NCBI GenBank assembly: GCA_944391315.1
Contig: CALXTD010000006.1
Span: 1 to 61,905 of the forward strand
Reading direction: 5' to 3'
Length of the DNA stretch: 61,905 nucleotides
DNA from: an uncultured Alphaproteobacteria bacterium
GTDB lineage: Bacteria; Pseudomonadota; Alphaproteobacteria; RF32; CAG-239
Shown: in pieces, positions 27,538 through 37,197 of the stretch
Layout: each line of letters starts with the position of its first letter
Numbering within the stretch: the first letter of the stretch is position 1
Notes under the pieces: model-generated
The model's database searches: none
Seen by the model: only the letters and a program-made list of their open reading frames with translations
Told to the model about the DNA's origin: nothing
Translations under genes and position numbers: made by a program

Positions 27538-29280
27538 CTATTTTTTCTCCTCTTCTTCGGGCTCTTCTTTTTCTTTTCGGCTATATAAATTGCTTAAAAA
27601 TTGTCCTTCAATGCGATGATATTGATTCATTAATCCTTGAGAACGATACATCAACAGAAGCAATATAAACACGATGATATAAGTAACGTATATATTTTTG
27701 GTCAAAAAGTGATTTATAACAATCATGATATACATAGCGGCTATTATCATGCGAAAGGCTATCATTAACACTAAGGGCAAGCGTTTCTTTACGCTCCTTG
27801 TCCAAAGTGTAGTATATATTTTCTTTACTCTGTCTCTCGGCGTCAATAAATTGCGCAAGAAAGGCGACATCATGGCCAGAGTGATAATGGTGGTTATAAT
27901 CGATGATACATTTTCAGGAAATATATCAATTAAGTATGGATAAACAACAAAAAAGTTTATATTTATGATAGCAATAACAATTACGGAAGTAATGCTCAAT
28001 TTCATAAAGTAATTATAAAACAGCTCTTTCCAAAGGTTTTCTTCCGCATGTGTCGGAGGTACATTACTGGTGTGTTTAGCCAAAAACAGTTGTACTTTTT
28101 CAGGAAGTCTTTTATTTATATAATTGTATGCCGGTTTACTCATTTTTATCATCAATGGGGTAGTAAAAGTCGTTATGACAGATACTGCTACGATTATTGG
28201 ATATAGTTCTTTGCTAATTACGCCTAATTGTGTTCCCACTGCGGCAATAATGAAAGCAAATTCTCCTACTTGCGCCAAAGAAAAGCCACATTTCAGAGCG
28301 GTTTCAAGCGGTTTTCCCGATATTAAAACACCTAAGCTATTCATGCTTATTCGCCCTAAGACCACAACTAATGAGATGACGATTATTGGAAGAGTATATT
28401 CAATAAAGTTGTATGGATTGACAGCCAAGCCGACAGATACAAAGAAAATGGCGCCAAAGAAGTCCTTAACCGGCTTGAATATTTTTTCAATTTGTTCAAC
28501 AACTTCAGTTTCGGCCAAAATAGAGCCCATAACAAAAGCTCCCAAAGCAGAAGAAAAACCAAACTGAACGGCAAGCAAAACCATTCCTAAGCACAAGGCG
28601 ATAGCTGTTATCAAAAGCATTTCATCGTTTAAAAATTCTTGAATTTTTTTCAAAAACGTCGGGATAATGTATATTCCCGTGATAAACCACAAAACCAAGA
28701 AAAAGCCCATTTGCAAGACGCTGTAAATAACATCAAGCCCATTCACTGTTTTTCCGACGGCAACGGTTGGCAGCAAAACCAAGATTAAAATTCCGACTAA
28801 ATCTTCTACGACCAAAATTCCGAACACTATATCTCGAAAAGGCTGTCTTCTTAAATTTAGTTCTTCAAACGCCTTAATAATAATCGTGGTGGAAGACATG
28901 GATATCATACCACCCAAGAACAAACTATCTGTTGTGCTCCAGCCCAAAAACAAGCCAACCTGATAGCCTAAAAACAGCATGAACAAAATATTTGCATTGG
29001 CTGCAATCATTGCTGATTTTCCGACATTAACAATCTTTTTAAAACTGAACTCTAAGCCCAATCCAAACAGCAAAAAGATTACGCCGATGTCTGCCCAGAC
29101 TTTTATGTTTTCAAAATCGACTACCGTGGGGGAAATTTGGCAATATGGACCTATTAAAATACCGGCTAAAATATAGCCCAGAACGACCGGCTGTTTTATC
29201 TTTTTAAAAACCAGCGTCACGATAGCGGCATAGATGCTTATCAGAGCCAAATCGCGTATCAACCCCGGAAGTTCTGTCAT
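27538..29280 (-). CDS. CPA2-family cation:proton antiporter (KefB/NapA type)
   Basis: A 580-aa inner-membrane protein. Residues 1-385 or so hold about 12 helices with CPA2 signs: KQPVVLGYILAGILIGP, MISMSSTTIIIKAF and FSLAQVGEFAFIIA. KefB/KefC proteins then carry a soluble TrkA-N NAD-binding domain. Here that domain is absent, and about 430-560 contains four further hydrophobic stretches ending in a KKEEEE-rich tail. Monovalent cation/proton exchange is likely; ion and gating are unknown. It is the first gene of a two-gene unit. Confidence 0.85.
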   Translation of the reverse strand: MTELPGLIRDLALISIYAAIVTLVFKKIKQPVVLGYILAGILIGPYCQISPTVVDFENIKVWADIGVIFLLFGLGLEFSFKKIVNVGKSAMIAANANILFMLFLGYQVGLFLGWSTTDSLFLGGMISMSSTTIIIKAFEELNLRRQPFRDIVFGILVVEDLVGILILVLLPTVAVGKTVNGLDVIYSVLQMGFFLVLWFITGIYIIPTFLKKIQEFLNDEMLLITAIALCLGMVLLAVQFGFSSALGAFVMGSILAETEVVEQIEKIFKPVKDFFGAIFFVSVGLAVNPYNFIEYTLPIIVISLVVVLGRISMNSLGVLISGKPLETALKCGFSLAQVGEFAFIIAAVGTQLGVISKELYPIIVAVSVITTFTTPLMIKMSKPAYNYINKRLPEKVQLFLAKHTSNVPPTHAEENLWKELFYNYFMKLSITSVIVIAIININFFVVYPYLIDIFPENVSSIITTIITLAMMSPFLRNLLTPRDRVKKIYTTLWTRSVKKRLPLVLMIAFRMIIAAMYIMIVINHFLTKNIYVTYIIVFILLLLMYRSQGLMNQYHRIEGQFLSNLYSRKEKEEPEEEEKK

Positions 29281-29374
29281 TATTCGTTCCTTTAAAAATA
29301 AAATTTTACCTATTTTTTATTGTTATAAAATTAGGTTAAAATATCTTAAAAAAATGTTGTTTTTAAATAAAAAA

Positions 29375-29818
29375 TTATTTCTTTTGCAGTGATGTTTCGG
29401 GCTGAGTTTTTTCTGGCTCACTGAGGTCATTTATCTTTATGCTAAAATCTTGCCAAAGCTTTTTGACCTTGTCTAAAAATGATGTTTCATATTCGCAAGT
29501 TTGTGTTTTTTCATTCCACTGACCTCCCGAATCCTCACATTTTTTTATCTCTTTTTGAGAATAAGCGTAAATTCCATATCCTATTCCGCCGATGACGGCC
29601 AAAACGATAACCGTCTTAAACAAATGTCTGACAACAAAGTAAACACCCCATAAGACAAACAGTCCGTATAAAATGGCTCTGTTCATCAGGGTATCTCCGC
29701 CAAAAATATAAATTTTTGAAGCATAATAAAGTATAGCAACTATAAATAGGCTTGATATCGGCGCGGCCAAGAAGAACAGCCCTATTCTGCTAAAAAAACC
29801 TTTGTTATCATCTGACAT
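29375..29818 (-). CDS. Small membrane protein with Cys-pair motif
   Basis: A 147-aa protein. Two to three helices lie between about residues 10 and 85 (FLAAPISSLFIVAILYYA, AILYGLFVLWGVYFVV, KTVIVLAVIGGIGYGIYAY). Next comes an extracytoplasmic CEDSGGQWNEKTQTCEY segment, whose two Cys probably form a disulfide, and a hydrophilic tail. The start at 29818 is set by GGGAGG 5 nt upstream; the frame extends 17 codons further without support. Short 'C-x-x-x-G-G-x-W-x(5)-C' segments recur in unknown proteins of many Gram-negatives. Function unknown. Confidence 0.6.
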   Translation of the reverse strand: MSDDNKGFFSRIGLFFLAAPISSLFIVAILYYASKIYIFGGDTLMNRAILYGLFVLWGVYFVVRHLFKTVIVLAVIGGIGYGIYAYSQKEIKKCEDSGGQWNEKTQTCEYETSFLDKVKKLWQDFSIKINDLSEPEKTQPETSLQKK

Positions 29819-29990
29819 ATCGACCTCCCTTGCTATTATCTTCTTATTATTTTTTTTCGGTTTAAGCAAGGATGTTTTGACGGTTATTCTTGTCTAAATT
29901 TTATACTTGATATCTAACCATAAATAATTGCAAAAATGATATTTATATTGTACTCATAAAATAGTTATAATTAATATTGGGAGGGGGTCT

Positions 29991-30923
29991 ATGCCTGCCG
30001 TTTCTGTGATTATTCCCGTGTATAATGTTGAAAAATATCTTCAGCGTTGTTTGGATTCCGTTTTTAATCAGACATTTTCTGATTTAGAAATTATATGTGT
30101 CAATGACGGTTCTCCCGATAATTCTCTAGCAATTTTGCAAGAAAATGCGAAAAAGGATAAGCGCATTAAAATTATTTCTCAAAACAATCAAGGTTTGTCT
30201 CAAGCGCGCAATAACGCTATGAAACATATATCAGGAAAATATGTTGCCTTTCTTGATTCCGATGACTTTTTTGATGATAATTTTATTGAATGCTTATATA
30301 AAAAAGCTGAAGAAGCAAAAGCCGATGTCGTCATGACCAATACCAGATATATATCGCCGACCCGAAGTAAACAAACTCATTTTCACGAAAGATTGCTTTC
30401 AAGTTTTGGTGATAAAATTAAAGCCATTCCTGACGGTAGCTGTTGGAATAAGCTCTATTCTTATGATTTTCTTAAAAAACATAATTTGAATTTTCCTTCC
30501 GGTCTTTATTTTGAAGATAATCTGTTTACTATTCCTGCTTGTTATTTTGCTGATAAATTTATGGTGATTAACGGCGGGTGCTATAATTATATTTACAATC
30601 CCAACAGCATTACAAAAGATCCTAAAAAAGAGCAAAAACGCCTTGCCGATGGTCTTGCTATTACAAAAAAACTTATGGAATTTTGCCACAATCATAAGAT
30701 AAATGAACAAGATAGGCTTTGTGTAGCAGACTTTTGCTTAAATAACATTATAAATTATAAAATGCTTGTCGATAAAACTTATCATGATGAGGTCATATCA
30801 ATTATCGGTGAAAATAAACTTTTGAAAAAGCTCTGTCTTAAAGCTTGGGCAAAGAACATCAGAAGAAAGATTAAAAGCTTTTTGAAAACTCTGCTCGGTA
30901 TAAACACAAAAAAATCCGCTTAG
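29991..30923 (+). CDS. Family 2 glycosyltransferase
   Basis: A 310-aa cytoplasmic GT-A transferase. It starts MPAVSVIIPVYNVEKYLQRC, then has ICVNDGSPDNS (nucleotide and metal side) and the DxD-type YVAFLDSDDFF at about residue 85. The C-terminal third is basic and helical and may touch the membrane. A strong GGGAGGGGG site precedes the ATG. The TAG stop lies in the loop of its own terminator. It probably adds a sugar to LPS or another surface glycan; donor and acceptor are unknown. Confidence 0.85.
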   Translation: MPAVSVIIPVYNVEKYLQRCLDSVFNQTFSDLEIICVNDGSPDNSLAILQENAKKDKRIKIISQNNQGLSQARNNAMKHISGKYVAFLDSDDFFDDNFIECLYKKAEEAKADVVMTNTRYISPTRSKQTHFHERLLSSFGDKIKAIPDGSCWNKLYSYDFLKKHNLNFPSGLYFEDNLFTIPACYFADKFMVINGGCYNYIYNPNSITKDPKKEQKRLADGLAITKKLMEFCHNHKINEQDRLCVADFCLNNIINYKMLVDKTYHDEVISIIGENKLLKKLCLKAWAKNIRRKIKSFLKTLLGINTKKSA

Positions 30924-30937
30924 TGCGGATTTTTTTA
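30910..30937 (+). terminator. Terminator of the GT2 gene
   Basis: ATCCGC (30914-30919) and GCGGAT (30925-30930) with a 5-nt loop containing the gene's stop codon, followed by T7. The A7 before it makes it usable from the other side too. Confidence 0.85.
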
Positions 30938-30938
30938 A

Positions 30939-31014
<76 letters not shown>

Positions 31015-31035
31015 ATTTAACCTTACGGCTTTTAC

Positions 31036-32397
31036 TTATACATCAATTTTATTTACAATGTCAATAAAATGCTGTCCTCTTTCCATAAAGTTTTTATATT
31101 TTCCAAAACTCGGTGAGGTCGGTGAAAATAACACAATCCCTCCTCCGTGTTTCATCAAACAAAAATATGCAAGAGAAACAGCTTCTTCCAGACTTTCGCT
31201 CTCGACTATCGACATATCTTTGCGGGTTATAACCTCTCTTAGTTTGGTGGCTATTTTGGGGCCGCACTGATACAAGGTTATGGCCATTTTGACCTTTGGG
31301 TGCGAATCGATATATTCGGCATAAGCGGTATAATCCTGCGTGTTTTCTTCTCCGCCCGAAATGATAACAATATTCTCATCAAAGCTCTTCATAGCGCCAA
31401 TGGCAGCTTCCGGTGCAGTTGAAATGCTGTCATTAATAAAGGTTACGCCATTTTTCACGGCTACATTTTGCAAACGATGAGCCAGAGGCTCAAAAGTCTT
31501 CAATGCCTCAACCGCTTTTTTGATATCAAGGCCTAAATAGTTAATAATTGAAAAGACACCGGCAAAATTTTCTAAATTATGGTCACCGAAGAGTTTCAAA
31601 TCTCTGATATCAACAAGCTCGGTTTTGTCTTCATAAAGCTTTTTGCCTTCGGCGTGAAAGCCGTTTTCTTCATTATATTTTACAATATTTTTATCATTAT
31701 ATTCCGATGCATAGTGCACAAGCTCAGCATTTCTGCCGTTGATAAAACATATGTCTCCTTCTTGCTGATTGGCAATCAAGTTCAACTTGTCACGGCAATA
31801 ATTTTCGTGCCCGTGGTGCCATTTATCATGAACAAAATATAGGTTTGTAAACATCGCAATATGCGGTGAAACGCTTAAATCAGCCGCTTGATAACTCGAT
31901 ACTTCGGCGATGAGATAGTCAAAGTCTTTATCCAAAAGCTCTATCAAAGGAACGCCGATATTTCCGCCCAGAACGGCTTTTTTGCCTTGCGCAATCAAAA
32001 TATGATAAAGAGCGCTGACGCTGGTGCTTTTTCCTTTTGAGCCGCTTATCGCTATGATTTTACTATCTGGCTTTTGCGCTCTTATTTCAGACAAGCATAT
32101 ATCGGTTGATGAAGTAAATTTTACGCCTCTTTCTTTGGCTTTTATAATCTCTTCTTTATACAAGCTCACACCCGGAGACTTGATTACAACATCAACCTCG
32201 TTGAGCAAGCTTTCTATCGCCTCGCCATCATAAGCCGGATACTGAGAAAATTCGGCAGAGATATCAATTTTTGAATCATTATAAATACAAATATTTTTAT
32301 CCAGCCCTCGGCGCGCCAAAAAGTGTAAAATTTCACGACCTTCCGCACCTAGTCCCCAGATTAAGATTTTTTTGTTTTCAAGTTCTTTAATCAGCAT
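31036..32397 (-). CDS. murD: UDP-N-acetylmuramoylalanine-D-glutamate ligase MurD
   Basis: A 453-aa cytoplasmic Mur ligase that adds D-Glu to UDP-MurNAc-L-Ala. It shows the N-terminal Rossmann-like ILIWGLGAEGRE, VVIKSPGVSLYKEEI, the P-loop ISGSKGKST, SSYQAADLS, MFTNLYFVHDKWHH (the MurD/MurC 'N.DHLD..H' region) and FINDSISTAPEAA. The P-loop Ser-Lys replaces the usual Thr-Asn, which is tolerated in the family. The start at 32397 gives the correct family N-terminus and overlaps the MscS-gene stop by 11 bp; the longer open frame runs through that gene. It is translated with the upstream channel gene. Confidence 0.9.
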   Translation of the reverse strand: MLIKELENKKILIWGLGAEGREILHFLARRGLDKNICIYNDSKIDISAEFSQYPAYDGEAIESLLNEVDVVIKSPGVSLYKEEIIKAKERGVKFTSSTDICLSEIRAQKPDSKIIAISGSKGKSTSVSALYHILIAQGKKAVLGGNIGVPLIELLDKDFDYLIAEVSSYQAADLSVSPHIAMFTNLYFVHDKWHHGHENYCRDKLNLIANQQEGDICFINGRNAELVHYASEYNDKNIVKYNEENGFHAEGKKLYEDKTELVDIRDLKLFGDHNLENFAGVFSIINYLGLDIKKAVEALKTFEPLAHRLQNVAVKNGVTFINDSISTAPEAAIGAMKSFDENIVIISGGEENTQDYTAYAEYIDSHPKVKMAITLYQCGPKIATKLREVITRKDMSIVESESLEEAVSLAYFCLMKHGGGIVLFSPTSPSFGKYKNFMERGQHFIDIVNKIDV

Positions 32398-34870
32398 TTT
32401 TTGCGCCTTTTTTGTTTTTCTTTGAGGCATAGAACTGGCTTTCGGTTTCTTCTGAAACAACACTTCCCTGATGGACAACCAATTGTGCAAACGGAATCTC
32501 TATTCCTTCTTCATTGAAACGACGATTTATCTCATAACGAATATCGCTTGGAGCGGTAAAGCCGTCCCAGATATTGCTGACATAAAATCTTAGTTCAAAA
32601 TCCAAACTGCTGGCTCCAAAATTTTGGAACAAGACATAAGGTTCCGGCTTTTTCAAAACACGCTTATGGCTGGTAGCGCATTCCATTAAAATATCTTTTA
32701 CCTTTTCAACATCAGAACCATAAGCCACACCAACCGTGACGCTGTATCTGGCCCAATTATTGCTATGAGTTAAATTGGTTAATGATGTTGACAGCAAGGT
32801 AGCATTTGGCACAATCACACTGGCGCGGTTAAAGGTTTCAATCTCGGTAGAGCGGATATTAATTTGCTTAACTTTGCCTTCTTCGTTATTGATTTTTACC
32901 CAGTCACCAACTTTAATCGGGCGTTCAAACAACAAGATTATTCCCGATACAAAGTTATTGACCACATCTTGCAAACCTAAACCGATACCAACAGATAACG
33001 CACCGGCAATCAAGGCAAGATTGCCAAAGCTTCCACCCATCATCAGTAAAGCCAATATTGCCGCGATGATAAAGCTGATAAAGCTAAAACCGGATATCAA
33101 AGAGTGTTTAATGCCGTCATCAATATCCATTTTATCCAGCACGTTTGACACGGCATGGCGGCGCAATGCTTTCATTACAGTCAAAGTTACAAAAAATGTA
33201 ATAATACCAACAACGATTGATATTACGGAGACCTCAACATTACCAACCTTAAAGCCAAACAAGATTTTCTTTAAGCTTTGGAGCATCAAATCCGTCGAGA
33301 CGCCCCACATGCCCAATATCAACAAGGCGCCGGCAACAATAAATATCGGGTCAACAATCAGGGTTAACCAAAAGTCTATCTTGGTTATCAGGCGGCGGCG
33401 TAGCTTGAATGTTCTTGCCCAAAAGCGTAAAAATAATACACGGTGTAAAATTTCACTTACAGCACGGCGCAAGATTAAAAATATTCCAACAACCAACGCT
33501 GATCCGATAAATCGGTCAAATATAAATGATGATAGCCGCTGATAGCCAAACAGAGATAATGAAAAAACACCGATGCACAGTAATGATACGATAAAGGTAA
33601 TCTTTACCTTGGGATTAAGGTGCTCTTCATCGCTGATTTCTTCATCTGTCAGCTCTCTTGGCTGGATGTTATCATCGTCATCGGTTACCTGAACGTCATC
33701 CCATAACATGGTTTTTACAATCATGATGACGCTCAATCCTTTGACTGCACTGGATATGGCCATTATGTAATAGATGACATCCATTGAAGAATCTGTCTTA
33801 AAGGCAATGCGCTCAAAAAACGAACAAACCCCAATCACAGTAATAAAGAAATAGGCTACGCGGGTTAGTTTTTTAGCTTTTTCGGTTGAAATTTTTACCA
33901 AACGCCATGGCTCATTATACGGGGTTAAAGTCACACGTGTCAGCGCGCGGCAAATCACGATATAAAACAAGCAAACCAAAGCATTGGTCAAAGCTACGAA
34001 GAAGAAACTTCCTTTTAGAAGCTCGGCATTATAAACCCAATACAAAGCAGCGCCGATTAAACTTGCCGGTATAATTCCATAAGCTAAAGCAACAAAGATT
34101 GCGGCGCTCACCTTGCGACTGTATCTGATGCGGTCATCGTTGGTTTTATAACCAAAATACTTCATAATGAACAGGCGGAGATAGATACTGACGAGTAAGG
34201 TTAAAACCACCACCAAAATTACAGGTAAAATGTTGCTTTTAACGGAGTCTTTTCCTTCATCATTTAGATTTAGGTACCAATCAAACGGCGAGCTGGCTAT
34301 GTCGAAAAGCATGGTTGCTAACAACTTGTTTGCCGTATAAAAATTTTGAGGCAAAATCAGTGCTTCTTGCTTTTCCAGCAAACGGGATACCAGTGCCTGA
34401 TTGCGAACCTGAATTATCATTAAATCAAGCTCATCAATCTGTGTCAGCAAGATATCTGCTTCAGACAATCTGGCCTTTAGTGCAGAGGCTTCAGCGTTAA
34501 ACTCCGTACGTTTTTGAGCTATTTCTTTGACTTCTTTGCTTCCATCTTCCGGTGCCGCGCCTAAAGCTTCTATCTTTTTTTCTACAAACTGAAGCTCTTT
34601 TTCCGTTGACGTTTTGTAGTTGTTAATCGCATTTATAGTACGACTTAATCCATCTAAATATTCAGAGATGAGCGTGGAGCTGAGATTGCCTTCTTTGACA
34701 TTTTTCTCAACTTGTTGAAGTCTTTTATTGAGCTCATTATAGTTCAATTTGCCGTTTTTTACGATCTCAATTTCTGCTGGCTTAGTGCTAATTACTTCTG
34801 CATAAGCCATTGGCATAAAGTTAAAATATGATGCCATAAAAATCAACAAAGCCAGAATTCTCAGCTTCAT
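32387..34870 (-). CDS. Large MscS-family mechanosensitive channel with DUF3772 domain
   Basis: An 827-aa inner-membrane channel. It has a signal peptide (to about residue 24) and a periplasmic coiled-coil (about 40-190) with the LGAAPEDGSKEVKEIAQKR segment typical of DUF3772. About ten helices follow, then the MscS pore and beta domain: NLALIAGALSVGIGLGLQDVVNNFVSGIILLFERPIKVGDWVKI. A cytoplasmic alpha/beta domain ends the fold. It releases solutes on hypo-osmotic shock. Its presence fits the OpgGH periplasmic-glucan genes as part of osmotic adaptation. Confidence 0.9.
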   Translation of the reverse strand: MKLRILALLIFMASYFNFMPMAYAEVISTKPAEIEIVKNGKLNYNELNKRLQQVEKNVKEGNLSSTLISEYLDGLSRTINAINNYKTSTEKELQFVEKKIEALGAAPEDGSKEVKEIAQKRTEFNAEASALKARLSEADILLTQIDELDLMIIQVRNQALVSRLLEKQEALILPQNFYTANKLLATMLFDIASSPFDWYLNLNDEGKDSVKSNILPVILVVVLTLLVSIYLRLFIMKYFGYKTNDDRIRYSRKVSAAIFVALAYGIIPASLIGAALYWVYNAELLKGSFFFVALTNALVCLFYIVICRALTRVTLTPYNEPWRLVKISTEKAKKLTRVAYFFITVIGVCSFFERIAFKTDSSMDVIYYIMAISSAVKGLSVIMIVKTMLWDDVQVTDDDDNIQPRELTDEEISDEEHLNPKVKITFIVSLLCIGVFSLSLFGYQRLSSFIFDRFIGSALVVGIFLILRRAVSEILHRVLFLRFWARTFKLRRRLITKIDFWLTLIVDPIFIVAGALLILGMWGVSTDLMLQSLKKILFGFKVGNVEVSVISIVVGIITFFVTLTVMKALRRHAVSNVLDKMDIDDGIKHSLISGFSFISFIIAAILALLMMGGSFGNLALIAGALSVGIGLGLQDVVNNFVSGIILLFERPIKVGDWVKINNEEGKVKQINIRSTEIETFNRASVIVPNATLLSTSLTNLTHSNNWARYSVTVGVAYGSDVEKVKDILMECATSHKRVLKKPEPYVLFQNFGASSLDFELRFYVSNIWDGFTAPSDIRYEINRRFNEEGIEIPFAQLVVHQGSVVSEETESQFYASKKNKKGAKNAD

Positions 34871-34887
34871 CAGCCTTCTCCTTATTT

Positions 34888-35904
34888 TTAGTGGACTGTT
34901 TCTTGTGTTTGAAAGGCTTTCATTACCTGATAAGCATTTTTGGCTGCGCCGGAGTGCAAATTATCGGCAACGCACCAAAAGCTGATACCGTTTTCAACCG
35001 AAACATCTTGCCTGATGCGGCTGATGTAAATATCATCTTCGCCTTGAACATCAACCATGGTCACATAGCCGCCATCAACCGTTTTATCAAAAACAACAAC
35101 ACCTTCGGTCGTTTTCATTAATTTGCGTGCTTCATCGGCGTCAATTTCTTCCTCACATTCAACATTGACATATTCGGCCAAGCCGATAAAGGTCGGGATA
35201 ACCGCAAAGTTTGCATGGACTTTAACATTTCCGTTCAAAATCTTTTTGGTCTCGGCATTAACCGCCCATTCCCAGCTGGTTTCATCGCCGATAAATTCTC
35301 CGGCTTGAGGAATCACGTTAAACGCAATCTGTTTGTTGAAAACTTTTTGATGATCAACCAAGCTCTCGTTCATGAAAATTCGGCGGGTTTGATTAAACAG
35401 CTCGTCCATCGCCTCTTTGCCGTAAACCGAGGTTGAAATATAACCATTGACGACCAAGCGTTTGATTTTATATTTTTCGTTAATCGCTTTTAAGGGGATT
35501 AGCAACTGTGTTACTGCAGCCGAAGGAATGCTGACCAAGCCTTTTTTGGCGGTATTAATTTCTTCATCATTAACACCGGCAATAATCATCGGCACATCCG
35601 AATCGCTAAAATATGCTCCAGAGGCATCAACTGTTTTGACGCCGGCCTTCAATGCCTTTGAAATAAATCTTTTGGCGACCTCGGCGGTGGTGGCAAATAT
35701 AGCTATATCAACCTGCGAAAAGTCAAAACTTTCCAAGCCATGGACGTCAAGCTCATCATCTTCTCCGTAAGATACCTGTGTTCCCAGCGGGGCGTTAACA
35801 TCAACGGCCAAAACATCTGCGGCTTTTATGCCGTCGGCTTCCATGATGTCTAAAATTTCATGTCCGATACCTTCTAAGGCTCCGACAATCGCATATTTGC
35901 TCAT
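34888..35904 (-). CDS. Aspartate-semialdehyde dehydrogenase homologue lacking catalytic residues
   Basis: A 338-aa protein whose fold signatures are those of ASADH: MDELFNQTRR, KQIAFNVIP, a VNVE strand and WCVADNLHSGAAKNA near the end. The nucleophile motif PNC-x-T-x-Q is replaced: IPSAAVTQ at residues 126-133 has Ala129 where Cys belongs. The general-base His of 'VPVF-G-H' is Leu242 in PTFIGLAE, and the neighbouring substrate-binding Arg is also gone. The N-terminal GxxGxxG loop is altered (GALEGIGHE). It therefore should not make aspartate semialdehyde by the known mechanism. It is probably a pseudoenzyme; I leave off the name asd. Intact length argues that it is under selection. Confidence 0.75.
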   Translation of the reverse strand: MSKYAIVGALEGIGHEILDIMEADGIKAADVLAVDVNAPLGTQVSYGEDDELDVHGLESFDFSQVDIAIFATTAEVAKRFISKALKAGVKTVDASGAYFSDSDVPMIIAGVNDEEINTAKKGLVSIPSAAVTQLLIPLKAINEKYKIKRLVVNGYISTSVYGKEAMDELFNQTRRIFMNESLVDHQKVFNKQIAFNVIPQAGEFIGDETSWEWAVNAETKKILNGNVKVHANFAVIPTFIGLAEYVNVECEEEIDADEARKLMKTTEGVVVFDKTVDGGYVTMVDVQGEDDIYISRIRQDVSVENGISFWCVADNLHSGAAKNAYQVMKAFQTQETVH

Positions 35905-36020
35905 TTCAAATTCCTTCCTTAATTTTTTACTTTACCTTTTTATATAACACAATTGTTTTTAAATTAATAATTTTTTTTACGAAAAGCAACAGCTTCCGCA
36001 CAGATTTTACTTTTAAGCAC

Positions 36021-36050
36021 AAAAAAGCCCATGCTATGCACGGGCTTTTT
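36021..36050 (-). terminator. Terminator of the ffh-rplS operon
   Basis: On the minus strand GCCCGTGC and GCATGGGC pair (one G-U) over a 3-nt loop and are followed by T6, 20 bp past the rplS stop. Confidence 0.85.
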
Positions 36051-36069
36051 AACTTTTGTCCGAAAGATA

Positions 36070-36468
36070 TTATTCGGCGCTCTTGTTCTCGTCTTTTGCT
36101 TTTGCAGCTGCTGACAAATCGTCGGCAATACGAGCAGAACGACCGCGCAATGCACGCAAGAAGTATAATTTTGCACGACGGACTTTACCGATACGTGATA
36201 CTTCAATCTTAGCAACATTCGGAGAATAAAGCGGGAATACTCTTTCTACGCCTTCGCCGAATGAAATTTTTCTAACGGTGAATGATGAATTCAAGCCATC
36301 ATTCTTGCGGGCAATGCAAACGCCTTCATATACCTGAATACGTTCTCTATCACCTTCTTTTACTTTGGTGTGAACTTTTAAGGTATCTCCCGGCTTGAAG
36401 TTCGGGATGTTTTTACCTTCGGTGAGCTTTGAAATTTGCTCTTTTTCGATGTTTTCCAATATATTCAT
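36070..36468 (-). CDS. rplS: Ribosomal protein bL19
   Basis: A 132-aa large-subunit protein at the 30S-50S interface. It has the family core [33 protein letters not shown], the [13 protein letters not shown] strand and basic [18 protein letters not shown]. An acidic or lysine C-terminal tail of about 15 residues is a mild extension. It is the last gene of the ffh-rpsP-rimM-trmD-rplS unit. Confidence 0.96.
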   Translation of the reverse strand: MNILENIEKEQISKLTEGKNIPNFKPGDTLKVHTKVKEGDRERIQVYEGVCIARKNDGLNSSFTVRKISFGEGVERVFPLYSPNVAKIEVSRIGKVRRAKLYFLRALRGRSARIADDLSAAAKAKDENKSAE

Positions 36469-36504
36469 GGTTCTTCCCTTTTTTAATTTTTTAACTTTAT
36501 ATAC

Positions 36505-37197
36505 CTAAACCTTTTTCAAATCAAGATATTTTTGATAAAGGTCCGGCCTTCTGGTTTTGGTTACTTCTATGGCTTGTTCTTGGCGCCATTTGGCTATGTT
36601 TTGATGATGTCCGCTTAACAAAACCTCCGGAACTTTGCGACCTTCCCAGTCTATCGGGCGGGTGTATTGCGGATGTTCCAGCAAGATGTTTTCAAAGCTC
36701 TCGTCGCTCAAGGAATCTTTATTTCCTAAAACTCCGGGGAGCAAACGGATAACCGCATCAAGCATGATTAGTGCTGCCTGCTCACCGCCGGTCAGGATAT
36801 AATCGCCTATGCTGATTTCCTCAACATTATAGGCTTCTAAAACTCGCTCATCTATCCCCTCAAAGCGGCTGCAGATGATGCTTAAGTTTTCTTCCGCGCT
36901 CAGCTCGTGAACTTTGCTTTGTGTCAGAGGAATTCCCCGAGGACTCATACTGATTATTCTTCCAGTTTTGTGGTTGGCTTTTATCGCCTCGCTCAAGATA
37001 TCGGCTCTCATAACCATTCCGGCGCCGCCTCCGCAAGGGGTGTCGTCAACCGATCCGTATTTGTCCTTGGCATAATCTCTGATATTGACAGTCTCTATTG
37101 ACCAAAGGCCTTCGCTTAGTGCCTTTCCGGTTAATGAATAGCCCAGAAACCCCGGAATGAGCTCCGGAAATATCGTGAACAACTTAACCTTCAGCAC
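36505..37197 (-). CDS. trmD: tRNA (guanine-N1-)-methyltransferase TrmD
   Basis: Methylates G37 of tRNAs read with a following G, preventing frameshifts, and binds SAM in a trefoil knot. It has FTIFPELIPGF at the start, PCGGGAGMVM, MSPRGIPLTQ, CSRFEGIDERV and the knot loop GDYILTGGEQAALIMLDAVIRLLPGVLG. I choose GTG 37197 (230 aa): it puts the family's first residues at the start, has GAGGG upstream and overlaps the rimM stop. The alternative TTG 37221 adds eight basic residues. Confidence 0.92.
   Translation of the reverse strand: MLKVKLFTIFPELIPGFLGYSLTGKALSEGLWSIETVNIRDYAKDKYGSVDDTPCGGGAGMVMRADILSEAIKANHKTGRIISMSPRGIPLTQSKVHELSAEENLSIICSRFEGIDERVLEAYNVEEISIGDYILTGGEQAALIMLDAVIRLLPGVLGNKDSLSDESFENILLEHPQYTRPIDWEGRKVPEVLLSGHHQNIAKWRQEQAIEVTKTRRPDLYQKYLDLKKV

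Noticed and set aside
31036..32490. Longer murD start at 32490
   Set aside because: The extra 31 residues are read from inside the channel gene, are basic and unlike MurD; the Met at 32397 gives the expected N-terminus.
34888..35904. Functional asd
   Set aside because: The catalytic Cys and His and the substrate Arg are all replaced, so the enzymatic name is not supported despite the overall family match.
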